Source: Rhodobiaceae bacterium
GTDB lineage: Bacteria > Pseudomonadota > Alphaproteobacteria > Parvibaculales > Parvibaculaceae
DNA length: 64,000 nucleotides
Direction of reading: 5' to 3'
NCBI GenBank assembly: GCA_021404525.1
Contig: JAAWWE010000009.1
Span: forward strand, 62,001 to 126,000
This document shows, piece after piece, positions 8,830 to 17,009 of this stretch; positions within the stretch are counted from its first letter, which is position 1, and each line of letters opens with the position of its first letter. Made by a program: the position numbers and the translations under genes. The notes beneath the pieces were generated by a model. The model was not told the DNA's origin and searched no databases. It saw only the letters and a program-made list of their open reading frames with translations.

Positions 8830-9363
8830 TCACTTGTTATCAGGACGATAGAATACCTGCGCGCCAATGACGCCTGAGACCGTTCCGTCATCCGCGAACA
8901 CTGGAAGCCCGACACTCTGGGTACGTAGATATTCCCTACCCTCGACGACCGAATGTGAGTCAGTCGAAACAGCCTCTCCAGCCTTCACAACCAGGTCCAA
9001 AAACGCACCTACATATTGATCAACGAGGTTTGCCTCAGATCTGTCCAAAGGCTCCTGAGTCGGATCATTGCCCCTTACTCCAACGATTTCCGAGCCAAAA
9101 AAACGACATACCCAGCTCTCGTCATCCTGAAGCGTGTACCAGAACACCAAGGGCAGAAAACGGACCGCGTCGAGCAGATCGATCTTCGTTTCATCCGGTC
9201 CCGCGTGGGAAGAAGTCCACGCCTTCACCACCTCCACAAAGTCGAACAAAAACGGGTCTGTAAGCCGGAAATCCGGCCCCCATCCCGCTTCCCCGTCATG
9301 GTCGTCAAATCCGTAGTCCGACGATTGTGTGGTTCCCATGCCCCCCCCAAAGGGTTTAACCAT
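8830..9363 (-). CDS. PAS_5-type PAS domain protein
   Basis: A 177-residue protein with one PAS domain of the alphaproteobacterial PAS_5 kind (about residues 40-172): LLDAVRFLPLVFWYTLQDDESWVCRFFGSEIV, then VEGREYLRTQSVGLPVFADDG. No output domain follows, so it is a stand-alone sensor or adaptor. The start is uncertain: the ATG at 9363 has no ribosome site, while one at 9339 is preceded by a run of eight G that could weakly pair with the anti-SD. A related protein lies at 11883-12548. Confidence 0.8.
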   Translation of the reverse strand: MVKPFGGGMGTTQSSDYGFDDHDGEAGWGPDFRLTDPFLFDFVEVVKAWTSSHAGPDETKIDLLDAVRFLPLVFWYTLQDDESWVCRFFGSEIVGVRGNDPTQEPLDRSEANLVDQYVGAFLDLVVKAGEAVSTDSHSVVEGREYLRTQSVGLPVFADDGTVSGVIGAQVFYRPDNK

Positions 9364-9540
9364 ATCGACTTATGAAACGGTCACATAGTTAGGGATTCGC
9401 CTCAAGGGCTGGAAATCGCCGGTCTATCATTCGCAACCAAGCTCAAAGAAGTGGCTCCCTGCCTGCCATAACTTATGCTATACTGACGCTGAGGAATGCT
9501 GATCGGCCCTTTGATTCGAGTGGATTTGGGGGCTTCGATC

Positions 9541-10290
9541 ATGAGTGAATTTGCGATGAAGACCGTTAGCGTAGTGATTGAACCACGCCCGGCACGCAGG
9601 CGCGGACGCCCCCTAAAAGACGGACCGGATCGGCGTGAAGATATCATCGACGCCTCAACACACCTTTTCCTGAAAGACGGTTATACAAGCACAACCCTTC
9701 GCCGCATTGCACATGCGGCAAACGTGAATGTCGCATTGGTGCATTACTATTTCACGAGCAAGCAAGGCCTCTATCAGGAAGTCCTCAATTCAGCACTTCA
9801 AGCCACGCTGTGCTCGCTAAAGGATTTTCAGAGGACCACCCCGTCAGTTGACGAGATCGCCAGGACCTTGACGGCCCCGCTGTATAAGCACCCCGATCTT
9901 ATCCAATCGCTCAACACTCCCAATGCACCGCCAGAAGCCCGCGATGCAGCAGAGGCGGTCATGCGACGTCTGTCACTCAGTCTCACTGCATGTATCAAAT
10001 CGCTGCAGCGGGCAGGAACCCTCCGTTGCGATCTCGACCCGGAACTATTTGCACAGACCTGCCTGGAGCTGTGCTGGGCACCATTCAAGTCTGACCAATC
10101 TGGGACAAGCATCGAGGAAGAAGCCGCGCGCACGTGCAACCCCACAGAACTTCTGACGCGCCATGTGGAACAAAACACCCTTGTCCTCGCGAGCGCAGCA
10201 GCTTGCCTAACCGGCGATCCCAAAAGCGCAGAAAAAAAGGGGGACCCAGATGGTCCCCCTTTCCGCCACTTCCCCGAAAAAGTGATTTAG
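9541..10290 (+). CDS. TetR/AcrR family transcriptional regulator
   Basis: A 249-residue regulator. A basic N-terminal tail (RPARRRGRPLKDGPDRRE) leads into the TetR helix-turn-helix (IIDASTHLFLKDGYTSTTLRRIAHAANVNVALVHYYFTSKQGLYQEVL, about residues 38-85). The helical C-terminal domain has no identifiable ligand. The start at 9541 has a G-rich stretch 8 bases upstream. Its last four bases overlap the end of the convergent Asn-rich gene. The final 20 codons read straight through the terminator hairpin of that gene (10236-10262), so the C-terminal residues KKGDPDGPPF are a by-product of the hairpin. Confidence 0.9.
   Translation: MSEFAMKTVSVVIEPRPARRRGRPLKDGPDRREDIIDASTHLFLKDGYTSTTLRRIAHAANVNVALVHYYFTSKQGLYQEVLNSALQATLCSLKDFQRTTPSVDEIARTLTAPLYKHPDLIQSLNTPNAPPEARDAAEAVMRRLSLSLTACIKSLQRAGTLRCDLDPELFAQTCLELCWAPFKSDQSGTSIEEEAARTCNPTELLTRHVEQNTLVLASAAACLTGDPKSAEKKGDPDGPPFRHFPEKVI
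10232..10262 (-). terminator. Intrinsic terminator of the Asn-rich gene, inside the TetR 3' coding end
   Basis: An 11-bp perfect stem (AAAGGGGGACC at 10236-10246, GGTCCCCCTTT at 10252-10262) with a 5-base loop. Read on the minus strand it runs into a T-tract (complement of the A-run 10232-10238), about 25 bases after the Asn-rich protein's stop. It is embedded in frame in the convergent TetR gene. Confidence 0.9.
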
Positions 10291-11420
10291 TAGCCAACGC
10301 CACCATTGAAGGTCGTTGCACCGCGGAAGGCGGTAGTCTCCGACGCATAGCCACTTGACTTACGGTTGAGGAAAACCTCAGCGTACCGAACATGGGAACG
10401 CCGATCCGAACCAGCAAAGTAAGCATTGCTGCTAGGACCACAAGCCAGACGGCCTTCATTGCCATAGTGAAGCGACTGACCATCCAAACACTCGATGACC
10501 TGACCGTGCGTGTAGTTGGGCTGCCCGCCCCCTTCTGGAACTTCACCGATGGTGGCGACAAGTGCATCGCCCATCTGGCAGTACATCAGCTCACCACTAC
10601 CCGTCGCAATGTCGATCTGGTTGGACGACACCGCGAGATAAGCGGCTTCCTCAAGTCCCTTCGCGTCAAGACAGACGCCACGAACAGCGCGGCTCTTAAC
10701 ACGCTCTTCCTTTACAACAACCCGCAGAGGGCCGATTGAGATCGGTGCGCGCGCTGCATTGACGATCGTACCGCCAGCACCGCGGCGTTCAGGTCCAAAG
10801 ACGCTGTTACGCACATTGCTTGTGTTCAACCGACCACCAGCACGCGACGCAGCCGTTGATGCACTTACAGCATTTGCATTGGCAATTGCTTCCGCCTGAG
10901 CTGAATTCGTAACATTCACATCTCCGCCGCCGCCATTATTGTTGATGATCGTCGTCGTATTGTTGTTATTCGAATTGTTGTTCGAGTTGTTGTTGTTGTT
11001 CGAATTTGTATTGTTATTCGAATTGGTGTTCGTGTTGGTGCTGTTATTCGTATTGTTATTCGTGACGTTATTGCTGTTATTGTTTGAGTTCGTATTGGTG
11101 TTGTTGTTCGTCACACTATTATCGACACTATTGTCGACATTGTTGGAGTTGGAATTGTCGACATCGACATTCACTTCCAGGTCCAAGTCCAGATCAACTT
11201 TCACCTTGTTATCAATATTAATGTCGCCACCGCCATCATCATGGCAGCCGCAATCATCATCCCAGCCGTCGTCCCAATGATCATCGGGTTCTTCCCAACC
11301 GCCACCGCAGTCGTCTTCATACCCACACGCCTGTGCCTCGTCGGCGATGAGGGTCATTACAATCGTACCTGCTGCAAAAGCGAACAGGCCGAGAAAGAGA
11401 AATACATATAGTCGTTTCAT
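10287..11420 (-). CDS. Exported protein with a long Asn-rich low-complexity segment
   Basis: A 377-residue protein. Segments in order: a signal peptide (1-31, ending AQA before CGYEDD); a Gly/Asp/Trp/His/Cys-rich stretch (33-65); an alternating charged-hydrophobic stretch (66-88, e.g. KVKVDLDLDLEVNVDVD); a 75-residue Asn/Thr/Ser tract (89-163); and an Ala/Asn-rich linker. The folded-looking C-terminal domain (about 225-377) has four Cys, in RGVCLDAKG, LMYCQMGD, VIECLDG and LACGPSS. The start has GGAG 8 bases upstream. It is a single gene with its own terminator. I do not recognise the family. The composition resembles functional amyloids and prion-like domains. An outer-membrane or extracellular structural role, possibly exported through a CsgG-type channel, is inference. 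Confidence 0.88.
   Translation of the reverse strand: MKRLYVFLFLGLFAFAAGTIVMTLIADEAQACGYEDDCGGGWEEPDDHWDDGWDDDCGCHDDGGGDINIDNKVKVDLDLDLEVNVDVDNSNSNNVDNSVDNSVTNNNTNTNSNNNSNNVTNNNTNNSTNTNTNSNNNTNSNNNNNSNNNSNNNNTTTIINNNGGGGDVNVTNSAQAEAIANANAVSASTAASRAGGRLNTSNVRNSVFGPERRGAGGTIVNAARAPISIGPLRVVVKEERVKSRAVRGVCLDAKGLEEAAYLAVSSNQIDIATGSGELMYCQMGDALVATIGEVPEGGGQPNYTHGQVIECLDGQSLHYGNEGRLACGPSSNAYFAGSDRRSHVRYAEVFLNRKSSGYASETTAFRGATTFNGGVGY
10932..11156. repeat. Asn-codon low-complexity tract
   Basis: DNA encoding residues 89-163 of the exported protein. On the minus strand it is an irregular run of AAT/AAC interspersed with TCG, ACA/ACG and GTC codons. Units are short and imperfect, with no fixed period above about 6-18 bases. 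Such tracts are prone to length change by slippage. Confidence 0.85.
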
Positions 11421-11882
11421 TTTGGCACTCCGGAGAGCTGTTTCTGCTCCATTTTTGGAGCTTTTGGGTTTCTTGACCCGATCAATGCAGATGCCATGCC
11501 GTTTAAGGATGTCCCTATCCTGTCCCTGTAACAGACTTGGGTCACGTCTTTGTTTGCAACTTCGCAGCCAGTTCAGCTGTTAACTGGTTAACGCTCAAAG
11601 CCTCTTGAGCGCATCGGCAACGGGACCTGAACCCGCACAAATCTGCGAAATACAAACATATGCCCCAACACAAAGCCCCGCGGTTCCGCCCCATCGTTAA
11701 GCTTTGGCATGCTTTTCGCTGAGTGTCGGTCCAAGAAGGCCAGCGCCGTCCCTCACTGTTCTAAAACGGGATTGGCGCCGGTGGTATGAGACAGTTAGTA
11801 AGGGACCAGCGGTCGAGGGTTCCGGTCAGTGAGAGATAATAAGACATCCCTTTCTTACCGGTACCAAGATCTGGAAGTGTAA
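11421..11882. promoter_or_regulatory. 462-base divergent intergenic region
   Basis: No gene is apparent between the Asn-rich gene and the PAS gene. An inverted repeat CCAGTT (11568-11573) / AACTGG (11582-11587) lies here, together with two direct GTTAAC copies (11579-11584 and 11587-11592). Long intergenic regions are rare in this window, so this one probably carries the regulated promoter of the Asn-rich gene. Confidence 0.4.
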
Positions 11883-12548
11883 ATGACGCATCAGACGGTA
11901 CAGGGACTACTAGATTATTGGAACGAGCTGCGTGGCAGCCGCCCTGCTCCCAAACGCAGTGAAATCGAACCAAGAGACTTGAAACGCGTGTTACCACACG
12001 TCTTCATCCTGGAGCGCAATGACCGTTGGACCTACCGGTTTAGGCTGGCAGGTACAGGCCTTTGCAACGTCTACGGTATGGAGTTCAGGCGCCACAATAT
12101 GGCAGCGCTTTGGCAGGATGAAAGTCAGCAAGACATTCTCGGGCTCCTAAACGATGTGACAGGTACCGGCACCATTGGCCTTGTCGAGTACACCGCAGAG
12201 ACACCCGACAATCGCCAACTGTCTCTTGAAATGGTCCTGCTCCCGCTCGCACAGGACAATGGCGCAATCACCCGTGTTCTAGGTGCCATCGTAGCAGTTG
12301 ACGAGTTTCCATGGGTGGGTGAGCACATGCTGGTACGTCAGTGGATCGACCGGATCCAGCGACTAGATCCAGAAGAATTGCCCGCAGCGCCTCCAATGAT
12401 CGATGCAGCGCGCAAAGTTGTTCAGGCTATGCCTCCACGCCCTGTTCCCATTCCAAGTCTTGGAACCCGCAGGCAAAAGCACACTGCCGAACGGCCATAC
12501 CTACGCCTGGTGCGCGATGCGAGCTTGGAGATTGATAAGGCGAAATAG
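11883..12548 (+). CDS. PAS_5-type PAS domain protein
   Basis: A 221-residue protein with an N-terminal PAS domain of the PAS_5 kind (about 5-145): LLDYWNELRGSRPAPKRSEIEPRDLKRVLPHVFILER, then YRFRLAGTGLCNVYG, characteristic of this family. A basic, Pro-rich tail (about 160-221) has no known domain, so it is a sensor without a visible output. GGAAG precedes the ATG by 5 bases. It converges on the pentapeptide-repeat gene with a 10-base gap. Confidence 0.88.
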   Translation: MTHQTVQGLLDYWNELRGSRPAPKRSEIEPRDLKRVLPHVFILERNDRWTYRFRLAGTGLCNVYGMEFRRHNMAALWQDESQQDILGLLNDVTGTGTIGLVEYTAETPDNRQLSLEMVLLPLAQDNGAITRVLGAIVAVDEFPWVGEHMLVRQWIDRIQRLDPEELPAAPPMIDAARKVVQAMPPRPVPIPSLGTRRQKHTAERPYLRLVRDASLEIDKAK

Positions 12549-12558
12549 CGCCGGGAAA

Positions 12559-13947
12559 TTAGCCTGTTGCAGTCTTAGCAGCCCGCGCCCGGGATTTTTG
12601 CTTCTGAGCTTTTGACACGTCGATACCCATGACGTCCGTCAGCACACAGGAACTAAAGTCAACATCATCAACCACCGCATCTGTCAGATCGGCGCCCTCA
12701 AAGATAGCGCCTGTAACATCAACAGAGGTGAGATCAGCGCCTTGAAGGGTCGCGCCTGTAAAGTCGCACTGCGAAAGGTCTGCATGCGTGAGATCCGCGT
12801 CTATCAGATTGGCGCCGCGCAAATTTGTGGGCCAGGTACGCCCGCCACCACCAGCGATGGGCATGGCAGATAGATCGGCCGACACCAAGCAGGCTTTTGT
12901 CATCTTCGCACATTGGAATTTGGCACCTCTCAGGTCCACATGAGAGAAATTCACTTGCGCCAGCATGGCCCCAGAGAAATTCGCCATGGAGAAGAAACTG
13001 TGCTCAAAATTCGCCTGTGTGAGAATAGCGTCGCTAAACTCAGCCGCTGACAAGGCAATACCGGGATGCGCAAACCCCGTGAGGTCGACCCCTTTAAACA
13101 TTGCCTGCTCGCCTTTTGCCCCACCCGACATCATCCAAGCCTTGTGGTCAGCCATCAGTTCATCAACAGAAATCCCCAGATCTTCTGCGGTCCTTGGCAT
13201 GATGGCGCCTTCAACAGACTTCGCAGCCATGATTTCTGATCTGCGGAACCGGGCAGCTGTCAGATCGACTCCTTCTAGGCAGGCGCCGTCCAAGACCACG
13301 CCGATCATCTCTGCGCCCTTGAGATTTGCACGTGCGAGATTTGCGTCACTTAGATCCGCACCATCCAAAACAGCGCCGGAAAGGTCCGCCCCGGTAAAAT
13401 CGCATCCCGAGAGACGCGCGCCCTTCAGGTTTGCCTGGAACAGGTCTGTCCCCGATCCCATCGCACGCCCCATGCGAACCTTCTCAAGGTTCGAATGGCG
13501 CAAATTAGCGTCGTCAAACCGTGAGTCCGTATCTCCATTATCAACGTAGGAGAGTTCACCTTCATCTGATTGACGCATAATCTGACCTTCGCGCAGATCG
13601 CTGTCCGTCAGATCAGCACCTTCCAGATTAGCGCGGGCAAACCGGGCACCACGCAGATCAGCCCTTGTCAAATCAGCATTGGAGAAGTCGACACCGGTCA
13701 GATCGGCGCCAAACAGGTTGGCACGCGTAAGAAGTGCACCCTTGAAACTTGCATTGGCCGCATGCAGACCGACCAGCTCAGCATCTGAAAGGTCAATCTT
13801 GTCGAAACGAAGTGCTTCAACATTTTTATGGCTGAGATTGAGACGGTCACCACCACGCTGGCGCTTTACAAACTTCATGTGAAGTTGAAGCGCGTTTTTC
13901 AGCTCCTGGATATTCATCCGAGCATAATCGTCAGTCGAGTCCGACAT
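12559..13947 (-). CDS. Pentapeptide-repeat protein
   Basis: A 462-residue protein. A short leader (MNIQELKNALQLHMKFVKRQ, about 11-30) is followed by pentapeptide repeats A(D/N)LxG over most of the chain, for instance GADLTGVDFSNADLTRADLRG and GADLSGAVLDGADLSDANLA. These should fold as a right-handed quadrilateral beta-helix. A non-repeat insert (about 215-270, EGAIMPRTAEDLGISVDELMADHKAW) splits it into two solenoids. A shared biochemical role is not established for the family; some members mimic DNA. The start at 13947 is chosen because AAAGG lies 7 bases upstream. It is monocistronic. Confidence 0.93.
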   Translation of the reverse strand: MSDSTDDYARMNIQELKNALQLHMKFVKRQRGGDRLNLSHKNVEALRFDKIDLSDAELVGLHAANASFKGALLTRANLFGADLTGVDFSNADLTRADLRGARFARANLEGADLTDSDLREGQIMRQSDEGELSYVDNGDTDSRFDDANLRHSNLEKVRMGRAMGSGTDLFQANLKGARLSGCDFTGADLSGAVLDGADLSDANLARANLKGAEMIGVVLDGACLEGVDLTAARFRRSEIMAAKSVEGAIMPRTAEDLGISVDELMADHKAWMMSGGAKGEQAMFKGVDLTGFAHPGIALSAAEFSDAILTQANFEHSFFSMANFSGAMLAQVNFSHVDLRGAKFQCAKMTKACLVSADLSAMPIAGGGGRTWPTNLRGANLIDADLTHADLSQCDFTGATLQGADLTSVDVTGAIFEGADLTDAVVDDVDFSSCVLTDVMGIDVSKAQKQKSRARAAKTATG

Positions 13948-14025
13948 CGGTGGGCCTTTTCCCATTGCGAAATCGTACTATCGGCCTAGGCCTGTTTATT
14001 TTCCGTAAATCATACCCGCAATGCA

Positions 14026-14060
14026 CAGGGCCATGTCTGGGAGTACCAGGCATGGCCCTG
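14026..14060. terminator. Long hairpin between the GMC oxidoreductase and pentapeptide-repeat genes
   Basis: CAGGGCCATG (14026-14035) pairs perfectly with CATGGCCCTG (14051-14060). The stem continues after one T-G pair with CTGG/CCAG around a 5-base GAGTA loop, making about 15 bp in all. It lies 25 bases past the GMC stop. There is no T-tract on either strand, so it may act as a Rho-assisted terminator or 3' stabiliser. Confidence 0.55.
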
Positions 14061-14084
14061 AAACATTAATCTTTGAGTAAGAGA

Positions 14085-15728
14085 TTATGCAGCGCTTGCC
14101 GCGTCATCCTCTGCAATCCGGACATGTTCCGCAGGAAGCGGCGCTTTTCCTAACATGTCATCGGAAATCTTCTCGGCGATCATGATAGTGGGAGCGTTTG
14201 TGTTCCCGCCAATAAGGGTCGGCATGACAGAGGCATCCACCACCCGCAAACCTTCCAGCCCCCGGACGCGGCAGCGATGGTCAACAACTGCCATATCGTC
14301 ATTGCCCATTTTCGCGGTGCCAACCGGGTGATAAATGGTTTCCGCTTTTTCGCGGATCCAGGCATCAATCTGATCGTCCGTTTGAACATGCGCACCTGGC
14401 ATCACTTCGTCGCCGGAATATGGCGCCATGGCCGGTTGTTTAAGGATATTCCGGACCATCTTCACACCATCCCGCATGACGGTACGGTCGTACTGAGCTT
14501 CAAGATAATTCGGTTGAATGAGCGCAGGTGCTTCAGGGTCTGTTGATTTTAGACCGATAAAGCCACGACTTTCCGGTCGCAACTGGCATACGTGGACAGT
14601 ATAGGCGTGTCCCTCAGACTTGATGCGGGCATGATCTCTCATGCTCGCCGCCACAAAATGGATCTGCACGTCTGGCATTTCGAGTTCTGGACGGGTTTTC
14701 AGGAATGCGCCTGCTTCCAGGCCATTCGACGTCCCGAGACCAGACTTGAAGAACACATACTGCATACCTGTCATCAACATGCGTGCAGGATTTGTCTGGC
14801 TATGCAACGAGACGGGCTGCAGACACTCTTCGATCACTGTCGCATCTAGATGGTCCTGCAAATTTTGACCGACACCAGGAAGATCAGCGACGACATCGAT
14901 ACCAAATTTCCGCAGATACTCACCTTTACCAATGCCTGAAAGCATAAGGGTTTGCGGCGAATTGATCGCGCCACCGCTCAACACCACTTCTTTGCCAGCA
15001 CGTGCTTGCACGGTATTGCCATTTTGGGTGTATTCCACACCCACGGCCTTTTTGCCTTCAAAGAGGATACGCGAAGTCAGCGCTTCTGTTTCAACCGTCA
15101 GATTTGGGCGATCAAGAATGGGCGTCAGATATCCCTTTGCCGCGCTGCAACGTTGATTGTTTTTAATTGTCACATGATAAGGACCAATGCCTTCCTGTTG
15201 AGGCCCGTTGAAATCCTTTGTCGCAGGATGTCCCGCCTGAACGCCGGCTTCCTTGAAAGCATCAAACAAGACATTCGTGTTTTGAACATCAGAGACGCCA
15301 AGTGGACCGTCGCTGCCATGGAATTCGTCTGATGTGTCGTAACCCTCTGACCGTTTGAAATAGGGAAGCACGTCGGCAAACCCCCACCCTTCAAGGCCCA
15401 GCTGACGCCAATGATCATAATCACGCGCATGACCGCGAATGTAGATCATGCCATTAATGGACGAAGACCCACCAAGCACTTTGCCGCGCGGCCAGAACAA
15501 ACGGCGATTGTTGAGGTGCGGCTGACCTTCGGTGTCATAGTTCCAATTGGTCTTGGTGTTTTTCCCAATCAACTGCCCGACACCAGCGGGCATATGGATC
15601 ATAACGCTCTTGTCTTTTGGCCCTGCCTCCAGCAGAAGAACCTTGTTCTTTGGGTCGGCGGACAGTCGGTTGGCAAGCACGCAGCCAGCACTCCCAGCAC
15701 CGATGATGATGTAATCGAATTCGCTCAT
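14085..15728 (-). CDS. GMC family oxidoreductase (choline/alcohol dehydrogenase-like)
   Basis: A 547-residue FAD-dependent alcohol dehydrogenase or oxidase. The N-terminal dinucleotide fold is DYIIIGAGSAGCVLANRLS. GMC signatures follow: WPRGKVLGGSSSINGMIYIRG and SGGAINSPQTLMLSGIG. The active-site base is H467 in IYHPVGTAKMG, with the paired Asn in GGNTNAPTIMIAEK. The sequence is close in style to BetA-like and PEG/long-chain alcohol dehydrogenases, but there is no betaine pathway gene beside it, so the substrate is open. The start has AAGG 6 bases upstream. Confidence 0.95.
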   Translation of the reverse strand: MSEFDYIIIGAGSAGCVLANRLSADPKNKVLLLEAGPKDKSVMIHMPAGVGQLIGKNTKTNWNYDTEGQPHLNNRRLFWPRGKVLGGSSSINGMIYIRGHARDYDHWRQLGLEGWGFADVLPYFKRSEGYDTSDEFHGSDGPLGVSDVQNTNVLFDAFKEAGVQAGHPATKDFNGPQQEGIGPYHVTIKNNQRCSAAKGYLTPILDRPNLTVETEALTSRILFEGKKAVGVEYTQNGNTVQARAGKEVVLSGGAINSPQTLMLSGIGKGEYLRKFGIDVVADLPGVGQNLQDHLDATVIEECLQPVSLHSQTNPARMLMTGMQYVFFKSGLGTSNGLEAGAFLKTRPELEMPDVQIHFVAASMRDHARIKSEGHAYTVHVCQLRPESRGFIGLKSTDPEAPALIQPNYLEAQYDRTVMRDGVKMVRNILKQPAMAPYSGDEVMPGAHVQTDDQIDAWIREKAETIYHPVGTAKMGNDDMAVVDHRCRVRGLEGLRVVDASVMPTLIGGNTNAPTIMIAEKISDDMLGKAPLPAEHVRIAEDDAASAA

Positions 15729-15893
15729 TCTGGACCTTCTCCCGTTCTGCCAATCCCGCTTGCCGCTGGCAGAAATCGCCGCGCGCCGCATTATGGCTCA
15801 CTTTTTCTTTGCATCCATAATCGACCGAGTTCAATCATGACGCAAGCGTCAACTTTTGAATCTCAGCTGAAAAACAGACCTTGAGCCCTTACG

Positions 15894-16793
15894 TTAGGGA
15901 ACCAGGGTGACCACTGTCCGTCGGTTAAGTGGCTCACGCACACCATCCCCCGTCTGCACAGCAAGGCGGCTTTCGCCATACCCCACCACCTCGACAGCAT
16001 CCGCCAATGCCCCCATTTCAACGAGGGTTAGTTTGACCACTTCGGCACGCCGCACAGAGAGCTCATCATTGTAAAAAGACGAGCCGGACGTGTCTGTGTG
16101 ACCGGCCGCAATGATTTTGCTGTGGCCACCTGCGCGGGCCGCATCAATCGCAGTAGAGAGAACCTCCAGGGCTTCAGCCGACAGGAACCACTCATCAAAT
16201 CCAAAATACACAATGAACTCAGCAGCATCAGGAAGAGCCACAACAGGTTCTGGCTCAGGCGCCAGGTCAACTTCCAACCGTCCCATCTGTGTCAGGAAGC
16301 GGGCGCGGCATTGGTAAAGCTGCGCAGCAGGCGCACCAAGCGACAATTCATGTGCCCAGCAATCATAGGCCGCCTGCGCACGTGCAGCCATATCGGGAGC
16401 AATTTCCTTAGCGCCGCGAGAAAAGGCGCTCGTCAGCCGGTCTCGAGCTTTCTGCAAGTCGTCGGCAGCCGCGCCTGAACCCGTCGGCTGCAGGGGCGTT
16501 ACATCTTGGCCGTTGGCAGCCTGAATGGCGCGCTCCGCGTAAAAATCAGCACTATCACCAGAGCCAAATCCCTCTCCCCGGCTAACGGCCAGATCAAGGT
16601 AATGCTTATAGAGCGATTGCTGAAACGCTGTTCCAGATGGGCTCATATCCTGCGCGTCATCCACGAGCGACGCACAACTTGCGAGGAACAGGGCGGTCAG
16701 CCCCATAGCAGCAGCTCTCAGCAGAGAAGAACCGCCGTCATTTCTCGATTTATGGTTAAAAATGCGTTGCCCCAAACTCTGCGCATCTGACAT
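15894..16793 (-). CDS. OmpA-domain outer-membrane lipoprotein
   Basis: A 299-residue protein. An extended N-terminus leads to a hydrophobic stretch ending in the lipobox LASC (MGLTALFLASCASLVDD), so it is probably lipidated. Residues about 190-299 form an OmpA-like peptidoglycan-binding domain: FIVYFGFDEWFLSAEALEVL, AAGHTDTSGSSFYNDELSVRRAEVV, VVGYGES and NRRTVVTLVP. The middle part, with FYAERAIQAANGQ and YDCWAHELSLG, matches a family of alphaproteobacterial OmpA lipoproteins. AGGG precedes the ATG at 16793. It should tether the outer membrane to the cell wall. Confidence 0.9.
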   Translation of the reverse strand: MSDAQSLGQRIFNHKSRNDGGSSLLRAAAMGLTALFLASCASLVDDAQDMSPSGTAFQQSLYKHYLDLAVSRGEGFGSGDSADFYAERAIQAANGQDVTPLQPTGSGAAADDLQKARDRLTSAFSRGAKEIAPDMAARAQAAYDCWAHELSLGAPAAQLYQCRARFLTQMGRLEVDLAPEPEPVVALPDAAEFIVYFGFDEWFLSAEALEVLSTAIDAARAGGHSKIIAAGHTDTSGSSFYNDELSVRRAEVVKLTLVEMGALADAVEVVGYGESRLAVQTGDGVREPLNRRTVVTLVP

Positions 16794-17009
16794 CTATTTC
16801 GCCCTTTATTGACCCAAATTCGCCGCGAACGCCCCTGTACGCGTGCAATTTCGTTTATAGCGCGATGAATGACGCGCTGACCAGCCATTCTGCCACCCCA
16901 GTCCTTGGGTGTATTTCATCGCGATAAGACCTCTTTAACCCCCAATCTCTAGCGTGAAACGGGCAAATGCCACCTATGCCTGGCAGTTGAGTTGCGGAGG
17001 ATGAAACAC

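Noticed and set aside
10932-11156. Repetitive DNA that might be a CRISPR array or tandem repeat locus
   Set aside because: It has no fixed repeat and spacer lengths, it is in frame in a signal-peptide-bearing gene, and its units are codon-scale.
10939-11280. A plus-strand frame encoding a Leu/Val/Phe-rich, apparently membrane-spanning 113-residue protein
   Set aside because: It is the exact reverse complement of the Asn/Asp codon tract. AAC/AAT read backwards gives GTT/ATT, so the hydrophobicity is an artefact. No ribosome site or signal peptide supports it.
12965-13549. A 194-residue plus-strand ORF opposite the pentapeptide-repeat gene
   Set aside because: Its Ser/Ala/Arg repeats come from the complement of the ADL-type codons. 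The minus-strand frame has family-consistent repeats and a ribosome site.
15729-15791. A 21-residue extension of the GMC oxidoreductase
   Set aside because: The FAD-binding N-terminus starts directly after the ATG at 15728, which has its own ribosome site.
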